Positions 33,829-46,461 of a DNA stretch of 64,000 nucleotides are shown here, in pieces (within the stretch, counting starts at the first letter, position 1; the number at the start of each line of letters is the position of its first letter). The position numbers were made by a program, and so were the translations under genes. The notes under the pieces were generated by a model that did not search any database, was not told where the DNA came from, and saw nothing but the letters and a program-made list of their open reading frames with translations. The stretch spans positions 1-64,000 of the forward strand of contig MCGT01000038.1 in NCBI GenBank assembly GCA_002104935.1. The letters run 5' to 3'. The DNA comes from Hesseltinella vesiculosa. Lineage: Eukaryota > Mucoromycota > Mucoromycetes > Mucorales > Cunninghamellaceae.

Positions 33829-35428
33829 ATGTCAGGGCAAAGTAGGTTTCAAAAAAAAAAAAAAAAAAAAAAAAAAAGCGGACCATTGATTTTCCATCGA
33901 AAAACTCACCCCATTTTTTTCAAGGTGTGATTCCTCTTTCGGTGGTCACTGACTCATTAAAGGCTTACAAGGCTGGTGAAAAGGATGCCAAGAAATTCAT
34001 TGTGGTAGATAACAAAGTGTACGAAATCACTGATTTTATTGCTGATCACCCTGGTGGCGTCAAGGTCATTTCCACACAAATCGGCAAAGATGCTTCTGGT
34101 AAGAGAAGAAAAGGGAGGGGAGAGGGAAGAGAGAAGCAGGAAAACTCATATGCTTGACTAGATGTGTTCCATGCCATGCATCCCGAATCTGCCTATGAAA
34201 TGCTGGCCAATTGTTATGTGGGTGATCTGGGTCCTGAAGACGCAGCGGTGCCAGAGCTGGACGAAAAGGCCGAGAACTCCAAACGGTTTGGTGCCGAAGT
34301 ACGGGCGCTGCGTCAACAATTGGAAGAACAAGGCGCATTCCAAGGGAGCCATTTGTTCTATGCTTACAAGGTCCTGTCGACGTTGGCCATTGGAGCCACA
34401 GGGCTGGCCATGCTGTACTTTGGCGGTCAGTCGACCTGGGTGGTGTTGGCAGCGGCGTTGGTGACGGGTGTGTTTTGGCAGCAATGCGGCTGGTTGGCCC
34501 ACGACTTTGGCCATCACCAAGCTTACAACGATCACTCGGCCAACGATGTGATGGTGGCCTTTTTGGGTGGGTTCTGTCAAGGCTTCTCGTTGTCGTGGTG
34601 GAAGAACAAGCACAACACACATCATGCCAGCACCAACGTGCATGGCCACGACCCCGACATCGACACCGCTCCTGTGCTCCTTTGGGACGAAATGGCCACC
34701 GCCACCTTTTACGGTTCCCTGGAGGATCAAAAGGACTCGACCTTTTCCCGCTTCATCGCCGAACACATCTTGCCCTACCAAACCCGCTACTATTTCTTTG
34801 TCATCGGCTTTGCCCGTCTGTCCTGGGCCATCCAGTCGCTCCAATATTCCTTCAGCGTCGGCGCCCTCAACAAGTCGCCTTCGCTCAACTTGCTCGAACG
34901 TTCCATGCTGGTGTGCCATTGGGTCTTGTACACCTCCTGGACCTTGCTGTTCATCAGTTCTTGGACCAATATGCTCATGTTCTTTGTCGTCAGTCAAGCC
35001 ACCACCGGCTATGCCTTGGCCTTGGTCTTTGCCATGAACCACAGCGGCATGCCTGTGCTCACCCAGGAACAAGCTGAAAAGATGGAATTCTTTGAAATCC
35101 AATGCGTCACTGCCCGTGATGTCAGCATGGGTCCTTTGGGCGATTGGTTCTTTGGCGGTCTCAACTATCAAATCGAACACCACGTAAGTTGTTTTTTTTT
35201 TTTTTTTTATTGCGGAAGAGCCTTGGCTGACGGATGGTCCTTTCTTAGGTATTCCCCGACATGCCTCGTCATAATCTCCCCAAAGTCAAGCCCCAAATCA
35301 AAGCCTTGTGCAAGAAATACGACATCCTTTACCATGATACCTCTTGTTTGCGTGGCACTTTGGAAGTGCTTCAAGCCTTGGATGTGGTGCAAAAATTGGC
35401 TGGCAAACTGTCCCAAAAAATGTTTTAA
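33829..35428 (+). CDS. Front-end fatty-acid desaturase with cytochrome b5 domain (Delta6-type)
   Basis: Exon 1 is only 13 nt (MSGQ plus one base), followed by an intron with a 27-bp A-run. The N-terminal cytochrome b5 domain has the haem motif DHPGG (about residue 44). The desaturase has the three His boxes HDFGHH, HNTHH and QIEHH, where Gln in the last box marks front-end desaturases. WWKNKHNTHHASTNV and GHDPDIDTAPVLLWDE closely match fungal Delta6 desaturases, which convert linoleate to gamma-linolenate in the ER; this fits Mucorales, which make that acid. A Delta8 sphingolipid desaturase is the main alternative. The last intron follows QIEHH directly. Confidence 0.88.
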
Positions 35429-35972
35429 AACCTGCTCTTTTCCTCTCTCTTTTTTAGTGTACAAACAAAAAAAAATAGTCATCTAATAAAATAAAATAAA
35501 GCCAATTAGCTTTTTCAATTGAACATTTAGACATGTGCAACAGGGTCCAGGGAATAAATAAATAAAAACGTGGCAGAGAACGAGATCCTCGTTTTTTTTT
35601 TCAAAAATTGGGACAATGAAGATGTCTGCGTCACCTCACTTGACCAAATGATTTAGCCAAACCCATTTGGGGAGTTCTTGACATTGTTTTGGCTGTGAGG
35701 GAGTCGGGTCCCTCTCCCCCTTTTTTTTTTATTGCAAACGGCGTTCCAATCACTTGACGAACCCCCAATGCTCATTTCCTTTTCTTTGACCTGGGCCCAA
35801 TTCGTCATTCCGATGCCTCCCCATCCTTTTGATCAAAAAGACCCGAGCTTTGTTCCCCCAATCATACATTAGCCGCATTGGCAAAAAAAAAAAAGATTTT
35901 TTTCAATTTCCTTTGTCATTGCTCTTTCCTCTTCTTTTTTTGTTGACCTTGCGTATCTTTTTTAAAAAAAAA
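35429..35972. other. Intergenic region
   Basis: Desaturase 3' end with AATAAA-like words (35486-35500). Otherwise T-rich; nothing recognised. Confidence 0.5.
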
Positions 35973-36257
35973 ATGTCGTCACCTTGTATGGCTCGCTCGT
36001 CGTCTTCCAACACATCGACTTCATCGTCCTCGTCAATACGACATTTTCTCACCGACCTGCTGGACAGTTTTTTTCAACCCTTCAAGCCGTCGATGCATCG
36101 GCCGAAACCATCGTCATCGGCCACGCATGCCAATCAGTTACTGCAGCAAGAAATGAATGCCACTCTCACTGTTTTTGAAAAAACCTATGTGTCTTTTCCA
36201 GAATTGTCCGAGCATGACATGCATTGTCCTCGACCGCCCCCCGTTGCTTCATGTTGA
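35973..36257 (+). CDS. Small Ser/Pro-rich hypothetical protein
   Basis: A 94-codon frame starting MSSPCMARSSSSNTSTSSSS, with a possible amphipathic helix IRHFLTDLLDSFFQPF and a Pro/Cys ending. A pyrimidine-rich leader and A-run directly before the ATG resemble those of other genes here. No family recognised and no intron; it may be a small regulatory protein or a chance frame. Confidence 0.4.
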   Translation: MSSPCMARSSSSNTSTSSSSSIRHFLTDLLDSFFQPFKPSMHRPKPSSSATHANQLLQQEMNATLTVFEKTYVSFPELSEHDMHCPRPPPVASC

Positions 36258-36908
36258 TTTGATTGTCCCAGGCACGACAAATCATTCTCTCTTTGCATAT
36301 TTTCTTTTGGCCCTCCTTTATGGACACCTTACCCCTTGCCCAAGATTCCCCTCCACTTATTCTTATTTATTTTCATACCTTACAAAGCACTGCTTGTCCA
36401 AAATCACAGTAAAAAACAATTGGAAGCCCTCGTTTGTGTAACCGAGCCAGATGGTTGAGCCATGATGGAGGCATTTCCTCTTGTTTTTTTTTTTTTTCTT
36501 CTAAACGAGGTCTTCACTCATTGACTCATCCACACGTGCCCCTCAACAGAGAGTCACTGCGCCACGCTCCCTCCCACCTTTTTTCTTTTTGAACAATGAA
36601 GCGAACCGAGCAAAAGCGGCGATTGAAACTCCAGCCATTTTCGCCTCTTTTTTCTTTTTCCAGAAAAAACTGCCAAGAAAGAGTACATTGCTATTTTATT
36701 ACGAAAGGACAAGTACAGGGGTGAGAGTAAAATACTAAGAGGTAAAGGGTCGTATAATAAAACGGTGAACGAATAAAAATTGGTCGAGGATCGATGAGGA
36801 AAAAAAAAAAAAAACAGTAACGGGATCATGTTGTGAGGGTTGGTTTTTTTCTTTTCAATTTCGATGTTTAGGCAAACTAAAAGGAAAGTCAGACATGCTA
36901 GCAGAGAA
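36258..36908. other. Convergent intergenic region
   Basis: 3' flank of SHO1 (minus) and of the small ORF. Pyrimidine tracts only. Confidence 0.5.
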
Positions 36909-38036
36909 TCAAGGTATACTTACGTAGTTGCTAGGGATGATACCAACGGTACCATCGGACTTGCGGGCTTGCCACCAGTTGCCTCGACGGTCTACAATTT
37001 CCAACGTTTCACCACGCACAAAGCTCAGTTCATTGGGATCTTCAGCGTTGGCGATGTCTGTAAAAAAAAGCTGAGCAACCGATGAAAAAAGAAAATAAAA
37101 AGGCTTACAGTCATGGAGAGCTTCGACACGTTCCTTGTATTCCAAAACAGGCGAGGCTGATTGAGGTTGGGCATCTTCATAAGCAACCTTGTCAGAAGAC
37201 ACCTGCACAGGCGTAGCAGCCACCACAGGCGTCGAGGTCACGTTGACAGGTGCGACATGCACAGGTTGTTGCTGGATGCTGTTGTTTTGATGAATCAGTT
37301 GACCAAAAGGTGTGTTGGGTTCGCTGCCGAAAACAAGCACCCAAAGGAACTGTGAAAAAAGAAGTCAGCTTTTGGCCACTTGTCATCGTGCACGGTGGCT
37401 TACTTGGACAATGCTCAAGACAATGAAGCCAGCAGAAATGGCGCCAGCACCGCCATTACCATAGCCTACTCGGCTAGCTCCGATAAAAGCTTCCAAAGCA
37501 AGCGTTAAATAAGCAAGACTGATGGCCAACAAGGTCAAGATCTGCCATATCAGATAAAAAGTAGATCAGTTGCTATGTTCCCCGAAACCGATCTTTTTTG
37601 ATGCCCTCATGTGAGACAACCACAAGTAATAATGGTTGGTGTAACAGCAATAATCTCTCGCTCCTTTGCCCATGGCCCAATCCAAACATTCTTTTTTTCT
37701 TTAGACACTTACAGCAAAGCGATATTGGAAGTAAGTGTCGGTCATGAAGGTGTAGGTAATAAGACCAGTGATAATCAGTTCATAAATGTTGATCCACCAG
37801 GGAGTACCAACATTGCCCAAGGAACACATACCACCAAAAGCAACAATCCAAGCAGCCTATCATAAAAAATGTTTAACACCAGGAAATCCGCCAGGCGTTT
37901 TTTTTTTTTTTTGGGTAGGCACTTTCTCGTTTCGTCCTCCCCCTTTTTTTTTTGCATTGTATTAACGTACATAAGATACTGCAATGGTGACTAGTAGGAA
38001 AGTATTGCCCAAAATGCGTTCGGTCGAAATCGCCAT
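36909..38036 (-). CDS. SHO1: Sho1-type osmosensor, four-helix membrane protein with SH3
   Basis: Exons from the ATG at 38036. Four hydrophobic helices fill the N-terminal half (GNTFLLVTIAVSYAAWIVAF; WWINIYELIITGLITYTFM; YRFAILTLLAISLAYLTLAL; GAISAGFIVLSIVQFLWVLVF), then a Gln/Val/Pro-rich linker and a C-terminal SH3 domain (VEALHDYIANAEDPNELSF, GETLEIVDRRGNWWQARK, GTVGIIPSNYV). Sho1 signals osmotic and cell-wall stress to the HOG and filamentation MAP kinase pathways, using its SH3 to bind Pbs2. The stop used here gives SNYVSIP. A perfect GTAAGT sits within that codon run, and splicing to 36868-36876 would give SNYFA instead. Confidence 0.92.
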
Positions 38037-38391
38037 GCTAATTCAAAAAGATAAAAGAACGGAGGAAAGCGATGGGATATAAAAAAAAATGGAGTGAAAA
38101 AGAAAGAGAATTTTTTTTTTTTGGAATAGCCATCAAAAATAAGTGTTCTATGTTACACAAAAGAACCATGGCAGAAAACGAGAACTCATCGTTTTGCACT
38201 AAACTAAAAAAAAAGAACCCATGGCACACAGCCATTTTTAATTTAACTGTCTCTTTTCAAGGCAAGGAGTGATTCCGTCCATGCAGGGGACAAGGGAATG
38301 GGTGGCCAAAAAAAAATAAAGGAGCTTGAAAAAACAAATGAGCTACGCAAGGTGTTTCGAAGAAAAGGAAGACGAAAAAAAAGGGGGGGGG
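38037..38391. other. Intergenic, SHO1 promoter and AspRS 3' end
   Basis: Short A-rich interval; no gene or repeat seen. Confidence 0.5.
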
Positions 38392-40774
38392 TTATGGCTG
38401 GATCACTTGCAGACCATATTCATCCAATTGGGCCTTGGTGATCACTGACGGACTATCCACCACCCAATCCTTTCCACCTGCCGCTTTGGGAAATGCAATC
38501 ACATCTCGGATCGAGGATGCTTGACATAAGATGGCCATTAATCGGTCAAAACCAAGAGCAATACCACCATGAGGCGGACAGCCCACGCCAAGCGCATCAA
38601 TCAGGTGATCAAACCGTTCATATTCATGTTTCTCGAGCTGTCCAGCCAAAAAAAGAATGAGCCACTTCCATTTTTTGCCTTGGCATTTCTCTTACCTGTA
38701 ACACCTTGTCAAACACAAACGTTTGCATGACAGGCGAGTGGATACGGATAGAGCCTCCGCCGATCTCCATGCCATTCAGTACCAAGTCATAATGCTGGCC
38801 TCGCACCTTGCCCGGATTGGTTGCCAACAGAGGAATGTCGTCGTCCACCGGCGCGGTAAATGGGTGATGGGTTGCTTGCCAAGTGCGCACACCCTGTTCA
38901 TCCGGACTGAACAACGGAAAGGCCTCGATCCAAGCAAATTTGAATTTCCCATTGGCTTCCATATCCAAAAGTCCTTTACCATGCAACAGCTGGGCCACTT
39001 GTAATCGCGTGCGACCGAGCAACGTATTGCCCCCCTAATAAAAAGAATGGGACGGTGAGCTCAGCCATGCCTTTTTTTTTTTTTTTTTTTCAGACGGACA
39101 TGCAAGTAAGTGGGGCGTTGGTGCAAAAACACGAGATCTCCGACTTGCACATTTAATTTTTGGTTCCACATGGTGTAGTGGTCCTTGGTCAAGGGGGCCA
39201 TCTTTTGCTTCAGCCCCAAAGGCACTTTGGTCATCCATTGCTGAAGATTGTTGTCATTGATCTTGACAAAGCCAAAGAATGGCTGGTCCGCCTCCGCCAA
39301 GTCCATCTCCTTGACCAATGTTTTCAAGTCACCTCCCGTCAATTGTTGTCCACCCTGCTTGATCACTAAACAGTCCAAGGAGCCTTCTGACTGCAAACAG
39401 CCACTGGCGTCTTGAATCTAAAAAAATAAAAATAAAAAACAGGTGTCAAGATGTCAAATTTGGCTATTTTGTCCAACCCCCCCCCACTTTTCCAGCCACC
39501 TTTTCTACCTGTAAATCAAACCGCAAGTCAGGCTTGTCAGAACCATACTAACGGAAACCAGATGAGAACAAAAGAAAACAAATGGGTTTCCTTACCAGGG
39601 TCATGGCATCGTGATAGGACAGATGAGGGAAATCTTCGGCAGTCAATGGGTGGCCGAGGACAGTGGACCAGACAGACGAGACAAGGCCCTGGATGATGTG
39701 CTGGATTTGGTGGATGGTGGCAAAGCTCATTTCGAGATCAATCTGGGTAAATTCCGGCTGGCGGTCGGCTCGCAGATCTTCGTCACGGTAACACCGGGCA
39801 ATCTGGAAATAGCGGTCGAACCCGGCAGCCATGAGCATCTGCTTGTGTTGTTGGGGGCTCTGTGGCAGGGCATAGAACTGGCCAGGCTTGCGGGTAGGCA
39901 CGACAAATTCGCGCGCACCCTCCGGCGTCGACTTGAACAGCGTCGGCGTCTCGATCTCTACAAAGTCGTGTGTGTCCAACAAGTACTGGCGGATCGTGTT
40001 GGCTGTCTTGGACCGCATCCGGATGTTGTCCTGCAGCGCTGGTCGGCGAAGGTCCAAATAGCGGTACCGCAGCCGTGTCTCTTCGTTGGGTAGTTGTTTT
40101 TGAGTGGGCCAGAACGGCAGCTGAGGCGAGGCTGGGTTCAGGCAGTAGAGCTCTTGGATTTCCACTTCAACAGCCCCGGTCGGAAGGTTTGGGTTGGCTG
40201 TGCCTTCCGGCCGAGCACGAACCACGCCCTGGACACAGATGACGCTCTCGGCCGGCAGCTGCTGGATGGCCTGTTTGATGTGGCCTGGGCAGTTCTCCGC
40301 ACGATACACCAGCTGCGTCGTGCCGCTGGCATCGCGAATCGGTAAAAAGATCAGATCTTGCGACATGGATCTACCAATGAGGATCAATTCAGCTGGTCTG
40401 ATGGTATGGACAAAGTATGGGCAAAGATTACCTTGCGTTCTGGGCCCAGCCATTCAAGACAACCGATTGATCTTGATCGGCTAATCGCACTTGACCACAT
40501 TTATGAGTGCGTTCGGGATAGGTACCTAAAAAAGAATGAATGACATGGGGGATGGACAGGCAGCCAATTTACCGTGATGGCGAGAGGTGTCTTGATAGCC
40601 ATGCAAGTGCTGATCCAGGCGGCAAGTCGTGCCATGGACCGATCGTTGCTGATTCTGTTGGTACAATGGCGATAGCACCCGTCTTCTCAGTTGCGATCGA
40701 TGTTGCTGCAGCGTGCGCTGACATAGATAGCGTAGACATGTGGCCAGTTGACGCTGAGCAGGAGCCAATGTCAT
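38392..40774 (-). CDS. MSD1: Mitochondrial aspartyl-tRNA synthetase (bacterial type)
   Basis: Exon 1 from the ATG at 40774 encodes an Arg/Gln-rich, acid-poor leader (MTLAPAQRQLATCLRYLCQR), a likely mitochondrial presequence. Exon 2 begins the OB-fold anticodon domain (YPERTHKCGQVRLAD). Class II catalytic motifs: LRYRYLDLRRP, VEIETPTLFKSTPEGAREF, motif 2 RCYRDEDLRADRQPEFTQID, and motif 3 GIALGFDRLM. A bacterial-type GAD insertion lies between (GDLKTLVKEMDLAEADQPFF). The enzyme charges mitochondrial tRNA-Asp. The ending LDEYGLQV fits bacterial-type AspRS tails. Confidence 0.94.
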
Positions 40775-41140
40775 CTTCTTATTTTTTTTTTTTTTTTTTG
40801 AAAAAAGAAGCGGAAAAAACCAAGGGGCAAAGAAAATCCTGGCTCACCTTTCCAGCGTTGACAGATTTTTTATTTATAAAGTGCATGGTCATGACTTTAA
40901 CTAATTGGTTTGGGACGGTGGCCGATGCAAGACTGCGAAAGCAATCCATCCTTTCCGTCACCAGGTATAGAATAAACCTGGCCACTTCAATGCCAGTGAC
41001 GCCAAGGTCAAACATTAGCTCTAGGCTTTTTATATTTTTTAATAGAGAGTAAGTGAATTATCGCAATAAACAAGCTGCATTTGCAAAAAATGGAAAAAAA
41101 AAAAAAGTAATAATAGTAAAGTAAAGTCGAGCATGGCCGT
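40775..41140. other. Intergenic, AspRS promoter and Boi-like 3' end
   Basis: AT-rich with T-run at 40781-40799; no gene recognised. Confidence 0.5.
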
Positions 41141-44100
41141 TCAGAGTTGCTTGAGCATGTCTTCTTCTTCACCAAAAGTGCCGCCGCTGGCCATTTTTTC
41201 CGTGGATGGATGAAGCAACTCGGCCCAATCCTTGATGGTGCGCAGCATTTCCAGAATCTTTTCATCATTGCCATTAAAGACATCTATCCAAAAAGAATGA
41301 GGATTTATCCGCTATTCATGTGATCTTTACCCTTGATGGTATAGCGGCCATCGACCACGACACCTTCACGGCCCATGAACTTGAACGCAGCTACAATATT
41401 GTCCAGCATTTGCATGCTTGTTAAAGTCCCGGAGCCTTGGCGCTGGGCAGAGGCAGGTCGGCGGATCTCCTTGCCACTGATGCTTTCCAACAAATCGACG
41501 AGCGGCTCACCGGTGCGCAGTTCGGTGACCTGGTGGAACCGGCTGCTGTCCATGTGCTGATTCATCCAGTCCACAAAGTCCTGGGCGGACCAGTGCTCGC
41601 TTGATGTGGAGGCAGAGGGGACAGTCAGCAGCGTAGGTGGGGAGGCGTCTTCAGCAGGCGGGTCGTCCAAGACCGAGCGGGCGGGGTCGGCTGCATCGGG
41701 CGCCATAGGTGAGGCTGGGAAGTGGCGGATCACAGGCGAGTTGTCCATCCTATGCACCGGTTGCTTGTCGATGGCGCGGGATGGGGTGGTTTGGTCAGCG
41801 CCGCGAGGGGCGATCTGGTGCGGATCGATCAGGTCTTCTTCTTCATCATTGTAAAAGAGCGAGGAATAGATGGAGGTGTCGGCGACTGTGCTTTGATGGG
41901 GGGAAGGTTGCGGCTGCTGGGTATGCGATGGAAAGGGAGGTTGATGCACGGGCAACAGAGGAGGAGACGTAGCCAGAGGCCGAGGCTGAGGCGGCGAGGC
42001 AGGCATTTCGGTCGACAGACTGGCGGTCGGCGTCGCGGGTGCATACATATGCCGGGAGTCGTCCGACATGGACATGCGCATGATCGGTTGAGGTTCTTGT
42101 GATGCATCGGTCGACGGCAGGTTCACATCCATCACGGCAGGTTCGCGGTCCTTTGTATATACGCGAGAAGGAGGGCGAGGCTTCATGCGTTGCGCAGTAG
42201 CCAACGATACCGTAGGCACTGTACTAGAGGACATGACCGGAGCTAAATGGAAAGGGTCAGCTTATTCTTCTTCTTCGTATTCTTCTGAATTCCTTACCCG
42301 AGTAGTCGCGTGTGATGGTGGCTTTGGTCAGGGCTTTGAGCCATTCTCGCAAGTTGCGTTCGGATTCGGTGTAAAAGTAAAAGGTCCTTTCTCGTTCGTG
42401 CTGAGCCTTGAAACAGTATTTGCCGGTGTGGATCGACGGGTCTTGTTCAATGCGGTAGCCTCGAAGATTGATGATGCCTTTCATTCGTGTTTCCTACGCA
42501 CACAGGTCAGAGCCATGCTTTCTTTTGTTGAAGCACTTACTTTGGGGGACTTGAAATAGAACAGATTGGTGCCTTTGAGGACAAACCAGCGCTTGTTCCA
42601 AGTTCGGTACCGGTCGCTTTGTTTATGGAGCCAGCCTTCGAGATCAGGCAGGTCTTGCTGAGCTTGTTGCTGTTTTTGCTGAGTCAAGCGCTGGGCAATC
42701 CCATCCATGGAGGCACGGATCGATGTTGGCAACAATGAATTCCGCACAAAGCCTCGTCTAAAGAAAGAAAAAAAAAATAAGCACCTGTTTTTTTTTTTTT
42801 TTTCGCCAAGTTACGGTTTTTGATCGATAGGATGGATGGTGGTGGTTGGCTGTGTGCTGGCGCGGTAGCTAACAGGTTGTTGCGTAGGGGGCTGGATGAC
42901 AGTAGCACCGCCGTTGGATTGCATTCGACTGACCTGCAGATTGAAAAATAAAAATTAAAGATGGGATGCAGCTGTGGTTGTCGTCTTACATTGTTGTTGG
43001 ACCAATGGCCATAGGCTTGGTTGGTGGACAGGGCCCGGTTCAAAGGGGTTTGGGCACGAGGAGAAACATGACGCGGTACATCCATCGACATCACGCCTCG
43101 GGTGGTCAGCGGCTCGTCTTCCAAGATGGGCGTGTGCGCAAGCGACGAGGTGGTGGAGGGCTGACGGCCCGTGTCGCGTGTGGACACTGGTTGTTGCTGA
43201 AGCGAGGGCGACCGGACCAGGGACGAGGTGGAGGCGATAGAGGGCGCGGTGGGCGACAGCGAAGGTTGTAGGCGAGGGGTGGATGCAGGAGGCATGTGCT
43301 GTGTTGATCGTAAGACGCCAGCATAATCTGACACAGCATCCTCCTCGTCCAGAAAAGGCTGGCCCAAGCGCAAAGGCGCAACAGATGACAGCGTGGGTGA
43401 GCCATGGTGTTGTGAGGAGAGCGAGTTGGAGCGATCGTCCGCAGGAGAGCCAGCCTGACGGTCATCTTTGCGCTGCGAGTTTTCTTCCCCAAGCACCTTG
43501 ATGGCGTTGGAGATCTTGAATCGCTTGCCAAACGTCGACACGCCCAATTCCTTCAATGTGTCTACATTCAATTCCAACAAGATATCACCCGTGATTTCTT
43601 GGTCTAGTTAAAAAAGAGTGAGTTGTGGCAGCGGAGGTCATGTTTTACCTTGAAAGGTGGGAGCCATGTCACTGAAACCCATCAGGCCTAACCAGATCGC
43701 CACTTGATCCACAGACCAATCTTCAGGCAGGTTGGGACTTAGTTCTGGATTCTGCAGCGAGGTGGCGACGGAGTGATGGACGTATTTGGTCGACAGTTTC
43801 TTTTGATACGAAGCCGAAGGCGCATTCGGTCCGCCAGCGGCGGTGTGGCGAGACGAGGTGGATGAGGCCGACGATGGAAAGTACAAAGGCTGAGGGGTGT
43901 TGAAGGCTGATTGCTGGGATGAATTGGAGGCCGATGGAGTAGGCAGCAGCAAACCTCCACCCTTTTTCTGAATATGCATTTGGCTGACGGTGGATTCCAG
44001 CGAATCGATCTTGCTCTCCAGGGTGCTCAATGAGCTGCTATTGGATGGTTTCCGCAGGGAGGTGTAGTTCTTGGGAAACAGGCCAATCTCACCACGAACG

Positions 44101-44314
44101 TTGCGTCCCTGTTGATTCATGAAATGAACATGACCTCCATTGACCGATTTTGTTACTTTTTTTTTTTTTTTTTTTTTTTTACCTGCCACCAGCCATCTTG
44201 ATAGCCTTCATCTTTTTCCAAGACAAGAATTGGTTCGCCTAAATGAAAGGTGATTTCGTCTGGATTGTCTGCTTCAAAGTTATGCGTGGCATAGACTGTC
44301 TCAAGACCTGCCAT
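41141..44314 (-). CDS. Boi/Pob1-like polarity protein: SH3-SAM-PH plus C-terminal CH-like domain
   Basis: Exons from the ATG at 44314. SH3: VYATHNFEADNPDEITFHLGE, DGWWQ, GEIGLFPKNY. SAM: WSVDQVAIWLGLMGFSDMAPTFQ, then EITGDILLELNVDTLKELGV. Long Ser/Pro-rich linkers follow. PH: LEGWLHKQSDRYRTWNKRWF, YFKSPK, INLRGY, REWLKAL. The C-terminal 120 residues (WSAQDFVDWMNQHMD, TGEPLVDLLESISGKEIRR, MLDNIVAAFKFMGREGVVV, DVFNGNDEKILEMLRTI) look like a calponin-homology fold. SH3-SAM-PH is the order of Boi1/Boi2 and Pob1, which link Cdc42, formin and exocyst at growth sites. The CH-like end would suggest actin or GTPase binding. Confidence 0.87.
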
Positions 44315-45550
44315 CAAATAGATAGTTGAAAAGAGTAAAGAAAAAGAAATAAGGGTCTTTTTTTTTTTTGCGGAAAAGTACCAAATGAAATGGCGGCGTT
44401 GTTGCTATTGGGTACACAAACCGCAAGGTTTCACAAATGAAAAAACACAAATGATGGGCTTTTTCCATTCAAATTCACCATGCCGTCCCACTAAACTTGT
44501 ATCTTTTTTCACATGGGATCGCTCTATTCATGACAGCTTCTTTTCCCAATGAAACCTCTTCCAGGCGCATCCTCTCTGCTTGTTCCTCCACCTCCAAAAA
44601 AGGTCACTTGCGTTGGTTGAAGACAGCCCAATTTTCTGTGCTTCCTCAGTAGCCGGAACCAATCGCCCGAACCCCGTTTGAGATCCCCCTCTTGCTGCAC
44701 CAAGCCGGTTAATTGTTGACAGCCATGCAATGTCCCCTGGACTTTCCCAGTCACTTTATTCTAATTTGATAAATAAATGGCCCAAGCGGGCGCTTTCCAT
44801 TCGTTGCTCTGTGTTCACCCTGTCCATTCAAATCCCCGCTTTTTGGTTGCTTCTAGCTCATCAGTACAGCTCCAGGGAAGCCTCTGCTTGGAGCCATGAG
44901 CATGACCTCTCCCATGCTACAGCAGTTGAACCGGCTGGGTGGAGGTTGGTAGTATGATGAAATCGGCTTGTTTTTGGCCAAATCAGCAAGGGGACCTCCC
45001 TATGCTTTTTTTTTAAAAAAAATATAAAGCGCCCCATACCGCTTTTGAGTGAATGGAAGTCTATGACATTCTGCATGACAACCAATTCTCATGGGCCACG
45101 TGGGTCCTGGAATATCAAGTCAATCGGTCAAGGCTTCCCAGCCAACTTTGTGCCAGTCAGGTCAAGACCCCTCTGAAAAAAAACGATGAAAAAAGGACCC
45201 TCCCCCCAAAATCAATGTCCGCGATGGTGTTTTAAGCTTCTTTTGGCAGGGCAGCAGCCCAGCCTTGGCCATAACAACCAAGAAATAGCTTCTTTTTCAG
45301 GGATTGCCAGTGAGTGAAAAATGAACACTATCAAAAATACCCAGCCATATTCGTACAGCACAAATACCTTGGCAAGGCATTTTGCCAAAAGGAGCACAAA
45401 AAAATTGACAGATCAAGGAACTCAGGGAAAATAGATCAGCCTTCCTTCTTTCATGCTATTGGCTGGATGCCGGAGGAACACTCGCCCCGAGCCATGCTTT
45501 TTAAATTTCTCAGTGAAATGCTCACTCGCTCCTCTTTCTCCAACTCCATA
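44315..45550. other. Intergenic region with a repeat-like block
   Basis: No gene seen. Around 45110-45180, TCAATCGGTCAAGG, CCCAGCCAACTTT and TCAAGACCCCTC recur in the same order as in the dispersed repeat near 11.2 kb, suggesting another decayed copy. The last part is the promoter of the first P450. Confidence 0.45.
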
Positions 45551-46430
45551 ATGGACTATCAAAAGATAATCGATCAATTGCATTTCACTGTTCCACATAA
45601 AGGTGAATTAGATAAAGTGGCCAAAGCTGTGGCCATTGGTGCCACCACCTACTTTGTGACAAAGGTAGAGACGATTGTTTATTTCTTCTGAAAGCACTGA
45701 CGACGCTCATGACAATGGCATATGTAGAAACTCTACGATGCCTATGTTGGTCCTCTTAGCCAGCTGCCCGGCCCTGTTTCCTACAAGTTTTTCCAGTTTT
45801 CTCGTGGCGCATTGGACAAACCCGCCGGTACAAGTAAGTCGCCATAAGAAAGCCTGAATGAAAGGACTCACACGCTTTACTTCGTTTCAGGTTTTAAGAA
45901 GCTACTGGCTCTTCATGCAAAGTATGGTCAGGCGATCCGTATGGGACCCCGAGCTGTCATGGTGTCTGATAAGAACATGATCAAGCAAATCCTTTCGCAA
46001 GACGATTTGCAAAAAGGAGAGATCTACGAGTTATTCAAAAGTAAGCAGACGCCAACATAGGCACGCAGGAGAGTCTTATTTCCTTTTAGAAAACAACGTC
46101 GAAAGCCTGTTTAGCACCAGGGACAAAAAGGTACACAAGCACCTTCGACGACTCATCAGCCCAGCATTCTCGGTAAAGTATCTCAACTCTCTCGAAGGGT
46201 TCTTCCACGACACGCTCAAAGCCATGATCCACAAAGTCGACACCCAGCTACAGGCGAACAATAACCAGCCAACCGCCATCGACACTTGGAAAATGTGGCA
46301 GAGCCTTGCCCTGGATATCATCGGCACCACCGCCTTTGGCCAGTCGTTCAACATGATCGAAAACGAGTCTCACCCTGTGCCTGATACAATTTCCTGGGAA
46401 ATGCGCCATTCCAGCTGGGTACGGCTTGCC

Positions 46431-46461
<31 letters not shown>

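Noticed and set aside
40540..41052. 170-codon plus-strand frame
   Set aside because: Antisense to the first AspRS exon and then intergenic DNA; no features.
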